DNA of 64,000 nt from positions 1 to 64,000 of the forward strand of contig JAFQDE010000007.1 in the NCBI GenBank assembly GCA_017416155.1, given 5' to 3'. The notes under the pieces were generated by a model that saw only the letters and a list, made by a program, of their open reading frames with translations, was not told the origin of the DNA and searched no databases. The position numbers and the translations under genes were made by a program. Each line of letters opens with the position of its first letter. Positions within the stretch are counted from its first letter, which is position 1. This document shows positions 10,106 through 18,576 of this stretch, in pieces. This DNA is from Tyzzerella sp. GTDB taxonomy: Bacteria; Bacillota; Clostridia; Lachnospirales; Lachnospiraceae.

Positions 10106-10390
10106 CTATCTAAACAACTTCACAAATAAGCTGTCACTCTTCTTTGTATTGTGATGTGCATCCGAGTAAGAAATACTATCTATCTGCCCAGCCAAATCTA
10201 CTTCTCCCTTTTCCAAGCTCAGACGGTTCACGTGTAAATCCTTCCCCTTCACCATCAACATACCCTGTTCCGTTTCAAGCAGCACCTCGTTCAAATCAAA
10301 GGCCAGAACATCCAACACTCCTGTCACCATACTTGTTTTTCTATTATTGATTACCAGCTTATGCGCCTTCGGTACTTGTCTCTCTTCCAA
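10106..10390 (-). CDS. yabP: sporulation protein YabP
   Basis: A 94-residue soluble protein of the YabP/YqfC family. The visible family pattern is a LVINNRKTSMVTGV start, a LLETEQGMLMVKGKDLHVNRLSLEKGEV core and a YSD segment near the end. In Bacillus YabP is made in the mother cell and is needed for a normal spore coat and cortex. A TTG start at 10390 is used, preceded by an AGGAAAGGG site. It is followed immediately by yabQ. Confidence 0.9.
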   Translation of the reverse strand: MEERQVPKAHKLVINNRKTSMVTGVLDVLAFDLNEVLLETEQGMLMVKGKDLHVNRLSLEKGEVDLAGQIDSISYSDAHHNTKKSDSLFVKLFR

Positions 10391-10462
10391 ATATTCACAC
10401 CCTTTCCTGAATTTTTATCTGTAAATATTCTATGAGCGGCCCTGAAGTATTATGACTGTATT

Positions 10463-10702
10463 TTATAAATAGCGGAACAGATCTTTCGCCTCTTCTTTTT
10501 TCGTCGTATCTTGTATATCGAGTACTTCGACTTTTACTGTTTTTGTACCAAACTGAATTTCAATCACATCTCCAACTTTAACCTTTACAGAGGCTTTTGC
10601 AACAGTTCCGTTTACAAGCACTCGTCCCGCGTCGCACGCTTCATTTGCAACGGTTCTTCTTTTTATCAAACGAGACACCTTCAAAAATTTATCTAATCTC
10701 AT
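10463..10702 (-). CDS. rqcP: S4-domain RNA-binding protein RqcP (YabO/HslR-like)
   Basis: A 79-residue protein made almost entirely of one S4 RNA-binding domain: MRLDKFLKVSRLIKRRTVANEACDAGRVLVNG, then a KVKVGDVIEIQFG strand region. In Bacillus the orthologue RqcP (YabO) works with RqcH to add alanine tails to stalled nascent chains on the large ribosomal subunit. An AGGAGG site precedes the ATG at 10702. The gene lies between hup and yabP, the standard order in spore-forming Firmicutes. Confidence 0.9.
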   Translation of the reverse strand: MRLDKFLKVSRLIKRRTVANEACDAGRVLVNGTVAKASVKVKVGDVIEIQFGTKTVKVEVLDIQDTTKKEEAKDLFRYL

Positions 10703-10730
10703 ATATTCCTCCTAAACAAATGTATCGTGG

Positions 10731-10762
10731 CAATAAAAAGGATGTGCAATTGCACATCCCTT
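10731..10762 (-). terminator. intrinsic terminator after hup
   Basis: The perfect 20-base palindrome at 10740-10759 (GGATGTGCA arms) is followed on the minus strand by TTTTTATT. It separates hup from the rqcP-yabP-yabQ-divIC genes. Confidence 0.85.
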
Positions 10763-10778
10763 TTGATTCTAGTTTTAA

Positions 10779-11054
10779 TTATGCGTTGATAGCATCTTTT
10801 AAAGCTTTACCAGCTTTAAACTTAGGAGCCTTGCAAGCTGCGATTGCCATTGTCTCGCCAGTCTGTGGATTTCTTCCTTCTCTTGCTGCTCTTTCGCCAA
10901 CTTCGAAAGTACCAAATCCTACTAATTGAATTTTGTCACCTTTCTTTAATTCATCAGCTACAACTTCTGTGAAAGCTTTTAATGCTTTCTCAGCATCTTT
11001 CTGTGTTAAGTCAGCTTTTTTAGCCATTGCTGCAATTAATTCTGCTCTGTTCAT
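10779..11054 (-). CDS. hup: HU family DNA-binding protein
   Basis: A 91-residue histone-like protein. The typical HU pattern is complete: MNRAELIAAMA start, KAFTEVVADELKKGDKIQLVGFGTFE beta region, and the GRNPQTGE arm that inserts into the minor groove. It compacts the nucleoid and assists DNA bending at many loci. An AGGAGG site precedes the start. It has its own terminator, consistent with strong separate expression. Confidence 0.97.
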   Translation of the reverse strand: MNRAELIAAMAKKADLTQKDAEKALKAFTEVVADELKKGDKIQLVGFGTFEVGERAAREGRNPQTGETMAIAACKAPKFKAGKALKDAINA

Positions 11055-11177
11055 GGGTGTTTCCTCCTCTTATTTAAAACATAGAAAATCATACTTCTAT
11101 GAAATTCACACTCTTGTCTACTGTTATATCGTTTTCAACAACTTTTGTCAAGTATATTTCATGTTTTTCGGCTATTT

Positions 11178-12914
11178 TTACAGCATTTTGTCAATCATAG
11201 CCAGTATTTCCTCACCCATAGCAACCGATTTTTTCTCAGCATCCTCCAATGAAATTCCTTTTACCCCATAATAGAACTTCACCTTTGGTTCAGTTCCGGA
11301 TGGGCGAACACACACCCATGCATCGTCCGGCAGGTTATAGTAGAGTACATTTGATGCCGGAAGACCTGTTGGTGTAACCTCACCTGTTACCATATCTTTT
11401 ATTGTGTCTGCCTTGTAGTCTCTTGCTTTAAGCACCTTGTTTCCGGCAATCTCTACAGGTGGTTCATTGCGCAAAGTCTCTAGAATTTCCTGAATCTTTG
11501 CAAGTCCCTCAATTCCTTTGAGTGTAATGGACTTGATGTCTTCTTTGTAGTAGCCGTATTTCTCATACATATCAATCATGGCATCCCAAAGTGTCTTTCC
11601 TTGGGTCTTGTAGTAAGCTGCCGCCTCGCAAAGAGCCATAGTTGCAACAATCGCATCTTTATCTCTCGCATGAGTTCCAATGAGACATCCATAACTCTCC
11701 TCAAAACCGAAAAGATAGGTTCCTTTTCCACTCTGTTCAAATGCGAGGATCTGCTGACCAATGTATTTGAATCCCGTAAGAACCTGAATAAAGTCAAGTC
11801 CGTAAGAGTCTGCAATGGCACCTGCCATACATGAACTTACAATAGATGCAATGACTGCTCCGTCTTCCGGCAAACTTCCGTTCACAGCTTCTCTCTGACT
11901 AATTTCATACTCTGCCAAAAGACATCCAGACATATTTCCGGTTAATACTTTGTATTCACCTGTTTTTGAATCCTTGACATACACACCGAGACGGTCTGCG
12001 TCAGGGTCTGTTGCAAGAATGAGATCTGCATCCACTTCCTTCGCAAGCTTCAAGCCAAGTAAAAACGCTTCTTCTGATTCCGGATTCGGATAAGATACTG
12101 TTGGAAATTCTCCGTCCGGGAGTTCCTGCTCTTTTACCACATATACATTTTCAAAACCAAGTTCTGCAAGCACACGTCTTGCCGGGATGTTCCCTGTCCC
12201 GTGAAGCGGACTGTAAACAATCTTAATATCCTTGCCCACTTCTTTAATAGAATCCCAATGAATCACCTGCTTTTTCAGTTCTTCTATATATGCATCATCG
12301 ATGTCTGCACCGATTGTAACATAAAGTCCTGCCTCTTTTGCTGCATCCAAACTCATCGTTTTCATTGTACTGTAAACCGTTACTTTCTGAACCTCATCCA
12401 TAATTCCTTTGTCATGAGGCGGTGTAATCTGAGCGCCGTCCTCCCAATATACTTTGTATCCGTTATATTCCGGAGGATTATGGCTTGCCGTAATATTCAC
12501 ACCTGCAATACAGCCAAGTTTACGCACTGCATAAGAAAGCTCCGGTGTTGGGCGAAGTGATTCAAACACATAGGCTTTCACACCATTTGCCGCCAAACAA
12601 AGCGCCGTCTCATTTGCAAATTCCGGAGACATACGTCTGGAATCATAGGCAATTGCGACTCCTTTGTCTGCAAATCCCCGGTCAATTATGTAATTTGCAA
12701 GTCCTTGTGTCGCCTTTCTGACCGTGTAGATATTCATTCGGTTCGTTCCCGCACCGATAATTCCACGAAGACCTGCTGTACCAAATTCCAACTCTTTATA
12801 AAATCTTTCTTTTATTTCATTTTCATCATCTGCAATATTTTTTAACTCTTCCTTTGTCTTATTGTCAAAATAAGGGTTTGATAACCATTCCTCAAATTGC
12901 TCCATGTAATTCAT
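11178..12914 (-). CDS. phospho-sugar mutase (PGM2-type phosphoglucomutase)
   Basis: A 578-residue alpha-D-phosphohexomutase of the long bacterial/eukaryotic PGM2 type. It has GTAGLRG near residue 45, the phosphoserine loop TASHNPPEYNG near 140, the metal loop DPDADR near 300, the sugar loop GFEESYG near 400 and the phosphate-binding RPSGTEPK near 540. It interconverts glucose-1- and glucose-6-phosphate (or ribose/deoxyribose phosphates in some members). An AGGAGGT site eight bases before 12914 fixes the start. Together with the enzyme at 418-1911 it gives the cell two mutases. Confidence 0.95.
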   Translation of the reverse strand: MNYMEQFEEWLSNPYFDNKTKEELKNIADDENEIKERFYKELEFGTAGLRGIIGAGTNRMNIYTVRKATQGLANYIIDRGFADKGVAIAYDSRRMSPEFANETALCLAANGVKAYVFESLRPTPELSYAVRKLGCIAGVNITASHNPPEYNGYKVYWEDGAQITPPHDKGIMDEVQKVTVYSTMKTMSLDAAKEAGLYVTIGADIDDAYIEELKKQVIHWDSIKEVGKDIKIVYSPLHGTGNIPARRVLAELGFENVYVVKEQELPDGEFPTVSYPNPESEEAFLLGLKLAKEVDADLILATDPDADRLGVYVKDSKTGEYKVLTGNMSGCLLAEYEISQREAVNGSLPEDGAVIASIVSSCMAGAIADSYGLDFIQVLTGFKYIGQQILAFEQSGKGTYLFGFEESYGCLIGTHARDKDAIVATMALCEAAAYYKTQGKTLWDAMIDMYEKYGYYKEDIKSITLKGIEGLAKIQEILETLRNEPPVEIAGNKVLKARDYKADTIKDMVTGEVTPTGLPASNVLYYNLPDDAWVCVRPSGTEPKVKFYYGVKGISLEDAEKKSVAMGEEILAMIDKML

Positions 12915-12961
12915 ACTGGAATACCTCCTATTTCTTTTGTCTATTATTATACACTACTCTG

Positions 12962-13963
12962 TTACAGATGAAAAGCGAATATCGCTTCCAAAAATTCTTT
13001 CTTTTCCTCTGTCTGCTTAATAACCAATTCCAATTTTTCCAGATTCTTGGCCGGAATCCAAACTTTTCTGGAACGATAATAAGAGTTGGCCACCTTCCAA
13101 AATTTTTCCGGATATGCCAGGCAAATAGCTATATATTCCCATTCTCCTTTATCAAGTGAAATATATTTCTGATAACAGTTCAAAATTTTATTTCCCAGAC
13201 TTGTATCCCAATGGTTTTTCTCCATTACTTTCCTCAGAAAATAGTATAAATCTGTCACTTGGAGATTAAGCTGAGCATGTTCAAAATTAGTAGTTGCAAT
13301 TCCTGCATAGGTCATCAAAACATTGTGGTAATTATAATCACCATGGACTAAAACACGATCTCTTTTGGATTTTGTAAGAAGTTCTTCATAGTGGGACTTT
13401 TCCAAACACTCTAAAGCAGAACGGGCAGTTGCATACATTGCATCAAAATGTTTTAGAAATGCCAATTCAAAATCACCTTTGTCTACCTTGTCACGCATAT
13501 ATGTCCTAACCTTTTTCATTTCTCGATTATGCCTAAAATATTCATTTCTAAGATCCTCTGCCTCCGTCACATGAAGTTCCGGGCTCTCGTCAACTTCAAA
13601 TCCTCGTAACGCAAGATGAATCTTTGTGAGATTAGCAGTAGCCTCCAAAACATCTTTTTCTTTGTGAATGTCACATTCTTTTCCCAAGAACCATCTTTTG
13701 AGAAAATATTTTGTCCCTTCTTCAGAACTACAAAAAAGTGCATCCTCTTTTGTCTTCAGAATCCAATCTATATTATCATAGCCCCGTCGTCTCAAATGCT
13801 CGCCTAACTGTTCAAGTACTCGAAGTCTTTTTTCTGAAAAGCACAACTCTTTAATCAGAAATAGTCCCTGCCGACTCTCACATAGAACCGCATCTCTCAC
13901 CTTTCTGGTGTTTTTCACATCTATGTCATACTGTTCTAAAATCGTAAGTTCGTTGTCCCTCAT
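12962..13963 (-). CDS. CotS-like kinase-fold protein (spore coat/aminoglycoside phosphotransferase family)
   Basis: A 333-residue protein with the fold of aminoglycoside phosphotransferases. The catalytic loop LVHGDYNYHNVLM is seen near residue 215. The metal-binding DFD/DFE position of the family reads TNFEHA here, so an Asn replaces the usual Asp. CotS-family members are spore-associated in Clostridia and Bacillus, but their substrates are unknown. It stands alone, 48 bases downstream of nothing on the same strand except the mutase start region, with a GAGGGATAC-like site upstream. Assignment to the CotS branch rests on overall pattern and the sporulation-rich neighbourhood. Confidence 0.72.
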   Translation of the reverse strand: MRDNELTILEQYDIDVKNTRKVRDAVLCESRQGLFLIKELCFSEKRLRVLEQLGEHLRRRGYDNIDWILKTKEDALFCSSEEGTKYFLKRWFLGKECDIHKEKDVLEATANLTKIHLALRGFEVDESPELHVTEAEDLRNEYFRHNREMKKVRTYMRDKVDKGDFELAFLKHFDAMYATARSALECLEKSHYEELLTKSKRDRVLVHGDYNYHNVLMTYAGIATTNFEHAQLNLQVTDLYYFLRKVMEKNHWDTSLGNKILNCYQKYISLDKGEWEYIAICLAYPEKFWKVANSYYRSRKVWIPAKNLEKLELVIKQTEEKKEFLEAIFAFHL

Positions 13964-14064
13964 ACTTCCCCCTGCGTTAAAAATACCATTTCAATCTAAT
14001 GTATGACAGGCTGTGGAAAAGTATTACAACGCATGATAATACAGTCTAGTCGGTGCTTATGATT

Positions 14065-15390
14065 TTAAATGCAGTCTTTTATTTGTAATAATGTTTCTTT
14101 TTCATTTGCTTCCGGATGTTCAAGGACATATTCCAGTAATTTATTTAAAACCTCTCCAATCTCTTTTCCCGGTTCCATGCCGTTTGCAATCAAGTCACTC
14201 CCTGTAACGGCAAGTGTCTTTAAAGACACACATTCTTTTCTCTCCAGAATCTTCTCATAGCAGATTCTCACATCTCGAATATTCCGAATCTTCTCCTCCT
14301 GCATGTATTCACTCTGTGCCAACGTATCGGCCATGCGAACTTCTAAATAATGTGGGAAAATGTCTTCACCAATCCGATTCATGGCTCTGCGAACATTTTT
14401 TGCTTCTGCCGGCATACGATAGTCATGATACTGTACCAGTCTCACAACCTTGTTCATTGTATCGTTATCAAACTTAAGGCGTTTTAATATCTGCTTTGTC
14501 ATCTCCGCGCCTTGCGTATCATGCATTTTGAAATGTGCAATGCCCTTCTCATCCATCTTTTTCATAATCGGTTTCCCAATATCATGAAACAGCATAGCAA
14601 GTCGAAGTACTTTGTCTGCACGTATCGCTTCAAGTGCCTTCAAGGTATGTTCTCCAACCGAGTATTTATGATGTGGATTCTCCTGCCTCGTCGCCATCAT
14701 TGCGTCAAATTCCGGAAGAATCACTTTGGTAATCCCAAGCTCGTATGCTGTTTTTAACATCGCCGGATTCGGCGACACAAGCATCTTAATCAATTCCACC
14801 TGAATACGTTCCGCACTAATATTGGCAAGTGTCGATGCAAGTTCTATAATTCCATTTCTCGTATCTTCTTCTATCTCGAATCCGAGTTGCGCCGCAAAAC
14901 GGACTGCTCGAAGGATACGCAGTGCATCTTCCCCAAAACGAGCACTCGCATCTCCCACACAACGTATCGTCTTTTCTCTCAGATCATTCATTCCGCCAAA
15001 AATATCTATCAAGCCATTGGCGTCATTGTATGCCATCGCATTGATGGTAAAATCTCTTCTCAGCAAATCTTCACGAAGACTCCTGGTAAATGTTACCTCT
15101 GACGGATGTCTGCTGTCTTCATATTTTCCATCCAAACGATAAGTTGTTACCTCAAAGGCATCTCTATCAATTAGCACCGTGATTGTTCCATGCTCAATTC
15201 CGGTGTCAAAGGTTCTTGCAAACAACTCCTTGGTCTCGAGTGGCGTTGCGGAAGTTGTGATGTCCCAATCATCCGGTACTCTTCCGAGAATGGAATCGCG
15301 CACACAACCGCCTACAGCATAAGCTTCAAAGCCATGTTCCTGAAGCGTGTGAATAATTCTATTTACTTTTTCCGGCAATATAATCTTCAT
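14065..15390 (-). CDS. cca: CCA tRNA nucleotidyltransferase
   Basis: A 441-residue class II CCA-adding enzyme. The nucleotidyltransferase head has AYAVGGCVRDSILGRVPDDWD with the catalytic DDWD near residue 40, then RRDFTINAMAY and RFGEDALRILRAVRFAAQL; an HD-type domain follows (MLFHDIGKP near 250). It adds or repairs the 3' CCA of tRNAs; the tRNA-Tyr in this window lacks an encoded CCA. The start at 15390 has an AAAGGAGGTG site; a 45-codon-longer frame runs into the proS terminator and is rejected. Confidence 0.95.
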   Translation of the reverse strand: MKIILPEKVNRIIHTLQEHGFEAYAVGGCVRDSILGRVPDDWDITTSATPLETKELFARTFDTGIEHGTITVLIDRDAFEVTTYRLDGKYEDSRHPSEVTFTRSLREDLLRRDFTINAMAYNDANGLIDIFGGMNDLREKTIRCVGDASARFGEDALRILRAVRFAAQLGFEIEEDTRNGIIELASTLANISAERIQVELIKMLVSPNPAMLKTAYELGITKVILPEFDAMMATRQENPHHKYSVGEHTLKALEAIRADKVLRLAMLFHDIGKPIMKKMDEKGIAHFKMHDTQGAEMTKQILKRLKFDNDTMNKVVRLVQYHDYRMPAEAKNVRRAMNRIGEDIFPHYLEVRMADTLAQSEYMQEEKIRNIRDVRICYEKILERKECVSLKTLAVTGSDLIANGMEPGKEIGEVLNKLLEYVLEHPEANEKETLLQIKDCI

Positions 15391-15429
15391 TTGGGACACC
15401 TCCTTTATGTAAACTAATATGTAGTATAC

Positions 15430-15469
15430 CACAAAAAAGACGCAGGAAAAACAGTTTCCTACGTCTTTT
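15430..15469 (-). terminator. intrinsic terminator after proS
   Basis: Arms AAAAGACGCAGGAAA and TTTCCTACGTCTTTT around a five-base loop, followed by TTTTTT on the minus strand, just past the proS stop. Confidence 0.88.
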
Positions 15470-15478
15470 GTATTTTTC

Positions 15479-16921
15479 TTAGTATGATTTGCCCCAATAA
15501 GCCATGTGTTTTGCAGGTTTTCCACAGAAAATACACTTATCCGAGATCATCTCCTCATCTTCGATGAGACAACGTGTTGCAGCACCGCCTGTAGCGTATT
15601 TAACTTCGCCTTCACATTCCGGATCTCCACACCAGCATGCTTTTACGAATCCACGGTTTGCTTTGAATTTCTCAACCATTTCTTCCATTGTTACTGCCGT
15701 ATCAATGTGTGAATCCAAGAAATCTTTTGCCTTGTTGTACATATCCTGTTGAATTGTCTCTAAGATATCACGCAGCTTTGTTGCAATTTCATCAAGAGAA
15801 ACAACGATCTTTTCACGAGTATCACGGCGAACAACAACAACTTGGTTGTTTTCGATATCTTTTGGTCCGATTTCGATACGTGTTGGGATACCGAGAATCT
15901 CCTGCTCAGAGAATTTCCATCCCGGCGATTTCTCAGAATCATCGATATTGACTCTGTATCCTGCTTTTTTCAGTTCATCAAGCAATGCATCTGCTCTCTC
16001 TAACACACCTTCTTTATGTTGTGCAATTGGAATAATTCTACATTCTGTTGGTGCAACATGTGGTGGAAGAACAAGACCATCATCATCACTGTGTACCATG
16101 ATAAGTCCTCCGATACTTCTTGTTGACCATCCCCATGATGTCTCGTATACACTCTGGAGTTCATTGTTCTTATCTACATATTTAATACCAAAAGCATCTG
16201 GGAATCCGCTTCCGAAGAAGTGACTGGTTGCTGACTGAAGTGCTTTACCATCATACATCAATGCTTCAATAGTATATGTGTCCTGTGCACCTGCGAACTT
16301 CTCATGTTCAGCTTTTCTTCCTGATACAAATGGAATTGCTAATGTTTCTCTATAGCAGTCCTCGTATACCTTAAGCATCTGAAGTGTTCTTTCTTCAGCT
16401 TCTTCATATGTTGCATGAATCGTATGTCCTTCCTGCCACAAGAACTCTCTGGAACGAAGGAAAGGTCTTGTTGTCTTTTCCCAACGAAGAACAGAGTTCC
16501 ACTGGTTCCAAACTTTTGGAAGATCTCTGTATGATTTTACGGTTCTTGCCCACAAATCACAGAACAATGTCTCTGATGTAGGACGAACGCATAATCTTTC
16601 TTGAAGTCTTTCCATTCCACCATGTGTTACCCATGCTACTTCCGGTGCAAATCCATCGATGTGATCCGCTTCTTTCTGCAATAAACTCTCCGGAATAAGA
16701 AGTGGTAATGATACGTTCTGTACTCCTGTCTCTTTAAAACGTCTGTCGAGGTCGTTCATAATCATTTCCCAAATCGCATAACCATTTGGTAAGTAGTTCA
16801 TACAACCTTTTACGCTTGAATAATCCATAAGTTCTGCTTCACGAACAACGTCTGTATACCATTGTGCGAAGTCTTCGTCGCGCGATGTAATCGCTTTTAC
16901 TAATTTTTTGTCCTTTGCCAT
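15479..16921 (-). CDS. proS: proline--tRNA ligase
   Basis: A 480-residue class II aminoacyl-tRNA synthetase of the short, eukaryote/archaeon-like type. Motif 2 is seen as RPTSETLF near residue 115 and motif 3-type residues lie in the ATSHFFGSGF region near 235. The C-terminal zinc domain holds CWCGDPEC and CIFCGK. It charges tRNA-Pro. A T-box leader with its own promoter lies directly upstream, so expression should respond to uncharged tRNA-Pro. The start is fixed by a GGAGAG site. Confidence 0.96.
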   Translation of the reverse strand: MAKDKKLVKAITSRDEDFAQWYTDVVREAELMDYSSVKGCMNYLPNGYAIWEMIMNDLDRRFKETGVQNVSLPLLIPESLLQKEADHIDGFAPEVAWVTHGGMERLQERLCVRPTSETLFCDLWARTVKSYRDLPKVWNQWNSVLRWEKTTRPFLRSREFLWQEGHTIHATYEEAEERTLQMLKVYEDCYRETLAIPFVSGRKAEHEKFAGAQDTYTIEALMYDGKALQSATSHFFGSGFPDAFGIKYVDKNNELQSVYETSWGWSTRSIGGLIMVHSDDDGLVLPPHVAPTECRIIPIAQHKEGVLERADALLDELKKAGYRVNIDDSEKSPGWKFSEQEILGIPTRIEIGPKDIENNQVVVVRRDTREKIVVSLDEIATKLRDILETIQQDMYNKAKDFLDSHIDTAVTMEEMVEKFKANRGFVKACWCGDPECEGEVKYATGGAATRCLIEDEEMISDKCIFCGKPAKHMAYWGKSY

Positions 16922-16967
16922 TTTTCTTTCTCTCCTTTTTTATGTTTGCTAAGGGATTTTCGTCCAA

Positions 16968-17213
16968 CAAAAAACGCCGGGCTCTTCCATCCCTACATAA
17001 GGGACCGAAATGCTCGGCGGTACCACCCTTGTTAATCATAGAACTTCTACGATTCACTTTCATCACCATTAACGCTGGTGTCACGCTGCATTTTCACACA
17101 GAGGCTCCAAGGTAGGTTCTATACACTTCTTGCAAGAATCTCTCACCAAACGATTCTCTCTCTGGGGCGCGTCCTGTATATACTAGTCCTCTTCACAGCC
17201 AAATTTCAGTAAT
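16968..17213 (-). promoter_or_regulatory. T-box riboswitch leader of proS
   Basis: The minus-strand leader carries the T-box core AACAAGGGTGGTACCGCC at 17016-17033. This is followed by a terminator whose arms CGCCGAGC and GCCCGGCG end in TTTTTT near 16970. A GGTGAGAG element of the Stem I distal loop is at about 17145. A proline codon CCT at 17114-17116, preceded by GAA and followed by A, is the best candidate specifier, which would match the downstream proS; that assignment is inference. Uncharged tRNA should stabilise the antiterminator and allow read-through. Confidence 0.93.
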
Positions 17214-17220
17214 TAAACCA

Positions 17221-17249
17221 ATTCTATTGGAAATTAACGGGTTTGTCAA
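17221..17249 (-). promoter_or_regulatory. promoter of the proS T-box transcript
   Basis: Minus-strand TTGACA, a 17-base spacer and TAGAAT: an almost consensus sigma-A promoter placed about eight bases before the T-box leader. Confidence 0.85.
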
Positions 17250-17261
17250 GAGCAGAGTTTC

Positions 17262-17924
17262 TTAAAAGTTCGAAAAAACCTCTCCTTTCGGCTCTATCTC
17301 AAACTCCAGCTGTTTCTTTGTCTTCGGATGAATGAATTCTAATCGATATGCACACAGCGCAATGTGTCTGAATCTTCTGTCTTGCAGCACTACCGTGTTA
17401 TATTTTGCATCTCCCCAAATCGGACATCCCATATTCGCCATCTGTACACGAATCTGATGATGGCGACCGGTATCAAGCTTTACTTTCACAAGCGAGATAT
17501 CCTTGCCATCGTCTTTTCCCGTTGCAATGACTTCATATGATAATACAGCTTTCTTGGCATCCGCTTCAGATGCTTCGCATATACGAGATGTGTTAGTACG
17601 GCCATCCTTCACAAGATAATCTTCTAACGTAGCTTTCTTTTGAGTCGGTACACCCCACAGAACCGCTTTATAATGCTTTCCAAATCCTGCACTCTGCAAG
17701 CCTTTGTTAAGTTCCTTTGCAGCAACTGGAGTTTTGGCAAATACAAGCAAACCTTCCACCGGTTGGTCAAGGCGATGGATAACTGCTACGTAGCCGCCTT
17801 TTAAGTGATTCTTTAACAGACTAACCATATCCTGCTCACCTAGCTTCTTTGTCTGAGTAGGAATACCCGCAGGTTTATAGCAGACTATGATATGTTCGTC
17901 TTCATGTAGTATATGCAAATTCAT
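17262..17924 (-). CDS. RluA/RluD family RNA pseudouridine synthase
   Basis: A 220-residue pseudouridine synthase without an S4 domain. The catalytic motif appears as HRLDQPVEGLLVFAKT near residue 50; the RLD Asp is the conserved nucleophile, though the following residues (QPV in place of the usual DTS/TSG) are unusual. GRHHQIRVQMANMGCPIWGD near 150 is the standard second motif. It converts specific uridines in rRNA or tRNA; the target is not evident from sequence. A TAGGAG site precedes the start. Confidence 0.88.
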   Translation of the reverse strand: MNLHILHEDEHIIVCYKPAGIPTQTKKLGEQDMVSLLKNHLKGGYVAVIHRLDQPVEGLLVFAKTPVAAKELNKGLQSAGFGKHYKAVLWGVPTQKKATLEDYLVKDGRTNTSRICEASEADAKKAVLSYEVIATGKDDGKDISLVKVKLDTGRHHQIRVQMANMGCPIWGDAKYNTVVLQDRRFRHIALCAYRLEFIHPKTKKQLEFEIEPKGEVFSNF

Positions 17925-17961
17925 ATTCTGTTTCTCCTAAGATTCATTTCTCTCCATGATA

Positions 17962-17991
17962 ACACAAAAGGACAGGTTTTGCACCTGCCCC
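17962..17991 (-). terminator. intrinsic terminator after spoVG
   Basis: Minus-strand arms GGGCAGGT and ACCTGTCC (one G-T pair) around a short loop, followed by TTTTGTG, about 15 bases after the spoVG stop. Confidence 0.75.
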
Positions 17992-18006
17992 CGAAAAATC
18001 AAATAA

Positions 18007-18288
18007 TTATTCCGCTTCATCAAAAGAATCTTCTTGCATTGCTTCTTCATATTTGCTGAGAATCAATGACTGAATTCTTTCTCTTGTACCCGAATTAATT
18101 GGATGTGCGATATCGCGATATTCTCCATCCACTGCCTTCTTGCTTGGCATTGCGATGAAAAGGCCTTTTTCACCCTCGATAACCTTAATATCATGTACTA
18201 CAAATTCGTCATCCATAGTGATTGATACAACTGCCTTCAATTTTCCTTCTTTTGTTACTTTGCGTACGCGTACATCTGTGATTTGCAT
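18007..18288 (-). CDS. spoVG: septation regulator SpoVG
   Basis: A 93-residue protein with the full SpoVG pattern: [34 protein letters not shown] and [10 protein letters not shown]...YRDIAHPI. SpoVG binds nucleic acid and influences septation, sporulation and cell-wall genes. It is divergent from murC. Its 5' region contains a TATAAT-like element at 18407-18412 and a hairpin with CATCTG/CAGATG arms at about 18370-18395, whose roles are unknown. Confidence 0.96.
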   Translation of the reverse strand: MQITDVRVRKVTKEGKLKAVVSITMDDEFVVHDIKVIEGEKGLFIAMPSKKAVDGEYRDIAHPINSGTRERIQSLILSKYEEAMQEDSFDEAE

Positions 18289-18498
18289 AACTTACCTCTT
18301 TCTAAAACTTAAAACTTTCTTTTTCCCACGCTTACTTTCTCTTTTTGCCCCCCGCGTGGCGGGTAAAATCATCTGCGAACACCTTTCACAGATGCCTAAT
18401 AACAGTATTATAACACAACTTTTTTATTTGTGAACATTTTTTACAAAATTTTAGAAAAAAAAATTAACTTTTTATGAACTTGTTACAAAATAAATATC

Positions 18499-18527
18499 TT
18501 GGTTTTTTCTTCATATCTGTATATAAT
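18499..18527 (+). promoter_or_regulatory. murC promoter
   Basis: TTGGTT, a 17-base spacer and TATAAT, located 50 bases before the murC start codon. Confidence 0.7.
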
Positions 18528-18576
18528 ATATAAGAAAAGAAAAATATATGACATGTTCAAACTAGGAAGTGTATTT

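Noticed and set aside
15391..15525. N-terminal extension of the CCA-adding enzyme
   Set aside because: It would pass through the proS terminator and has no ribosome site; the shorter start has AAAGGAGG.
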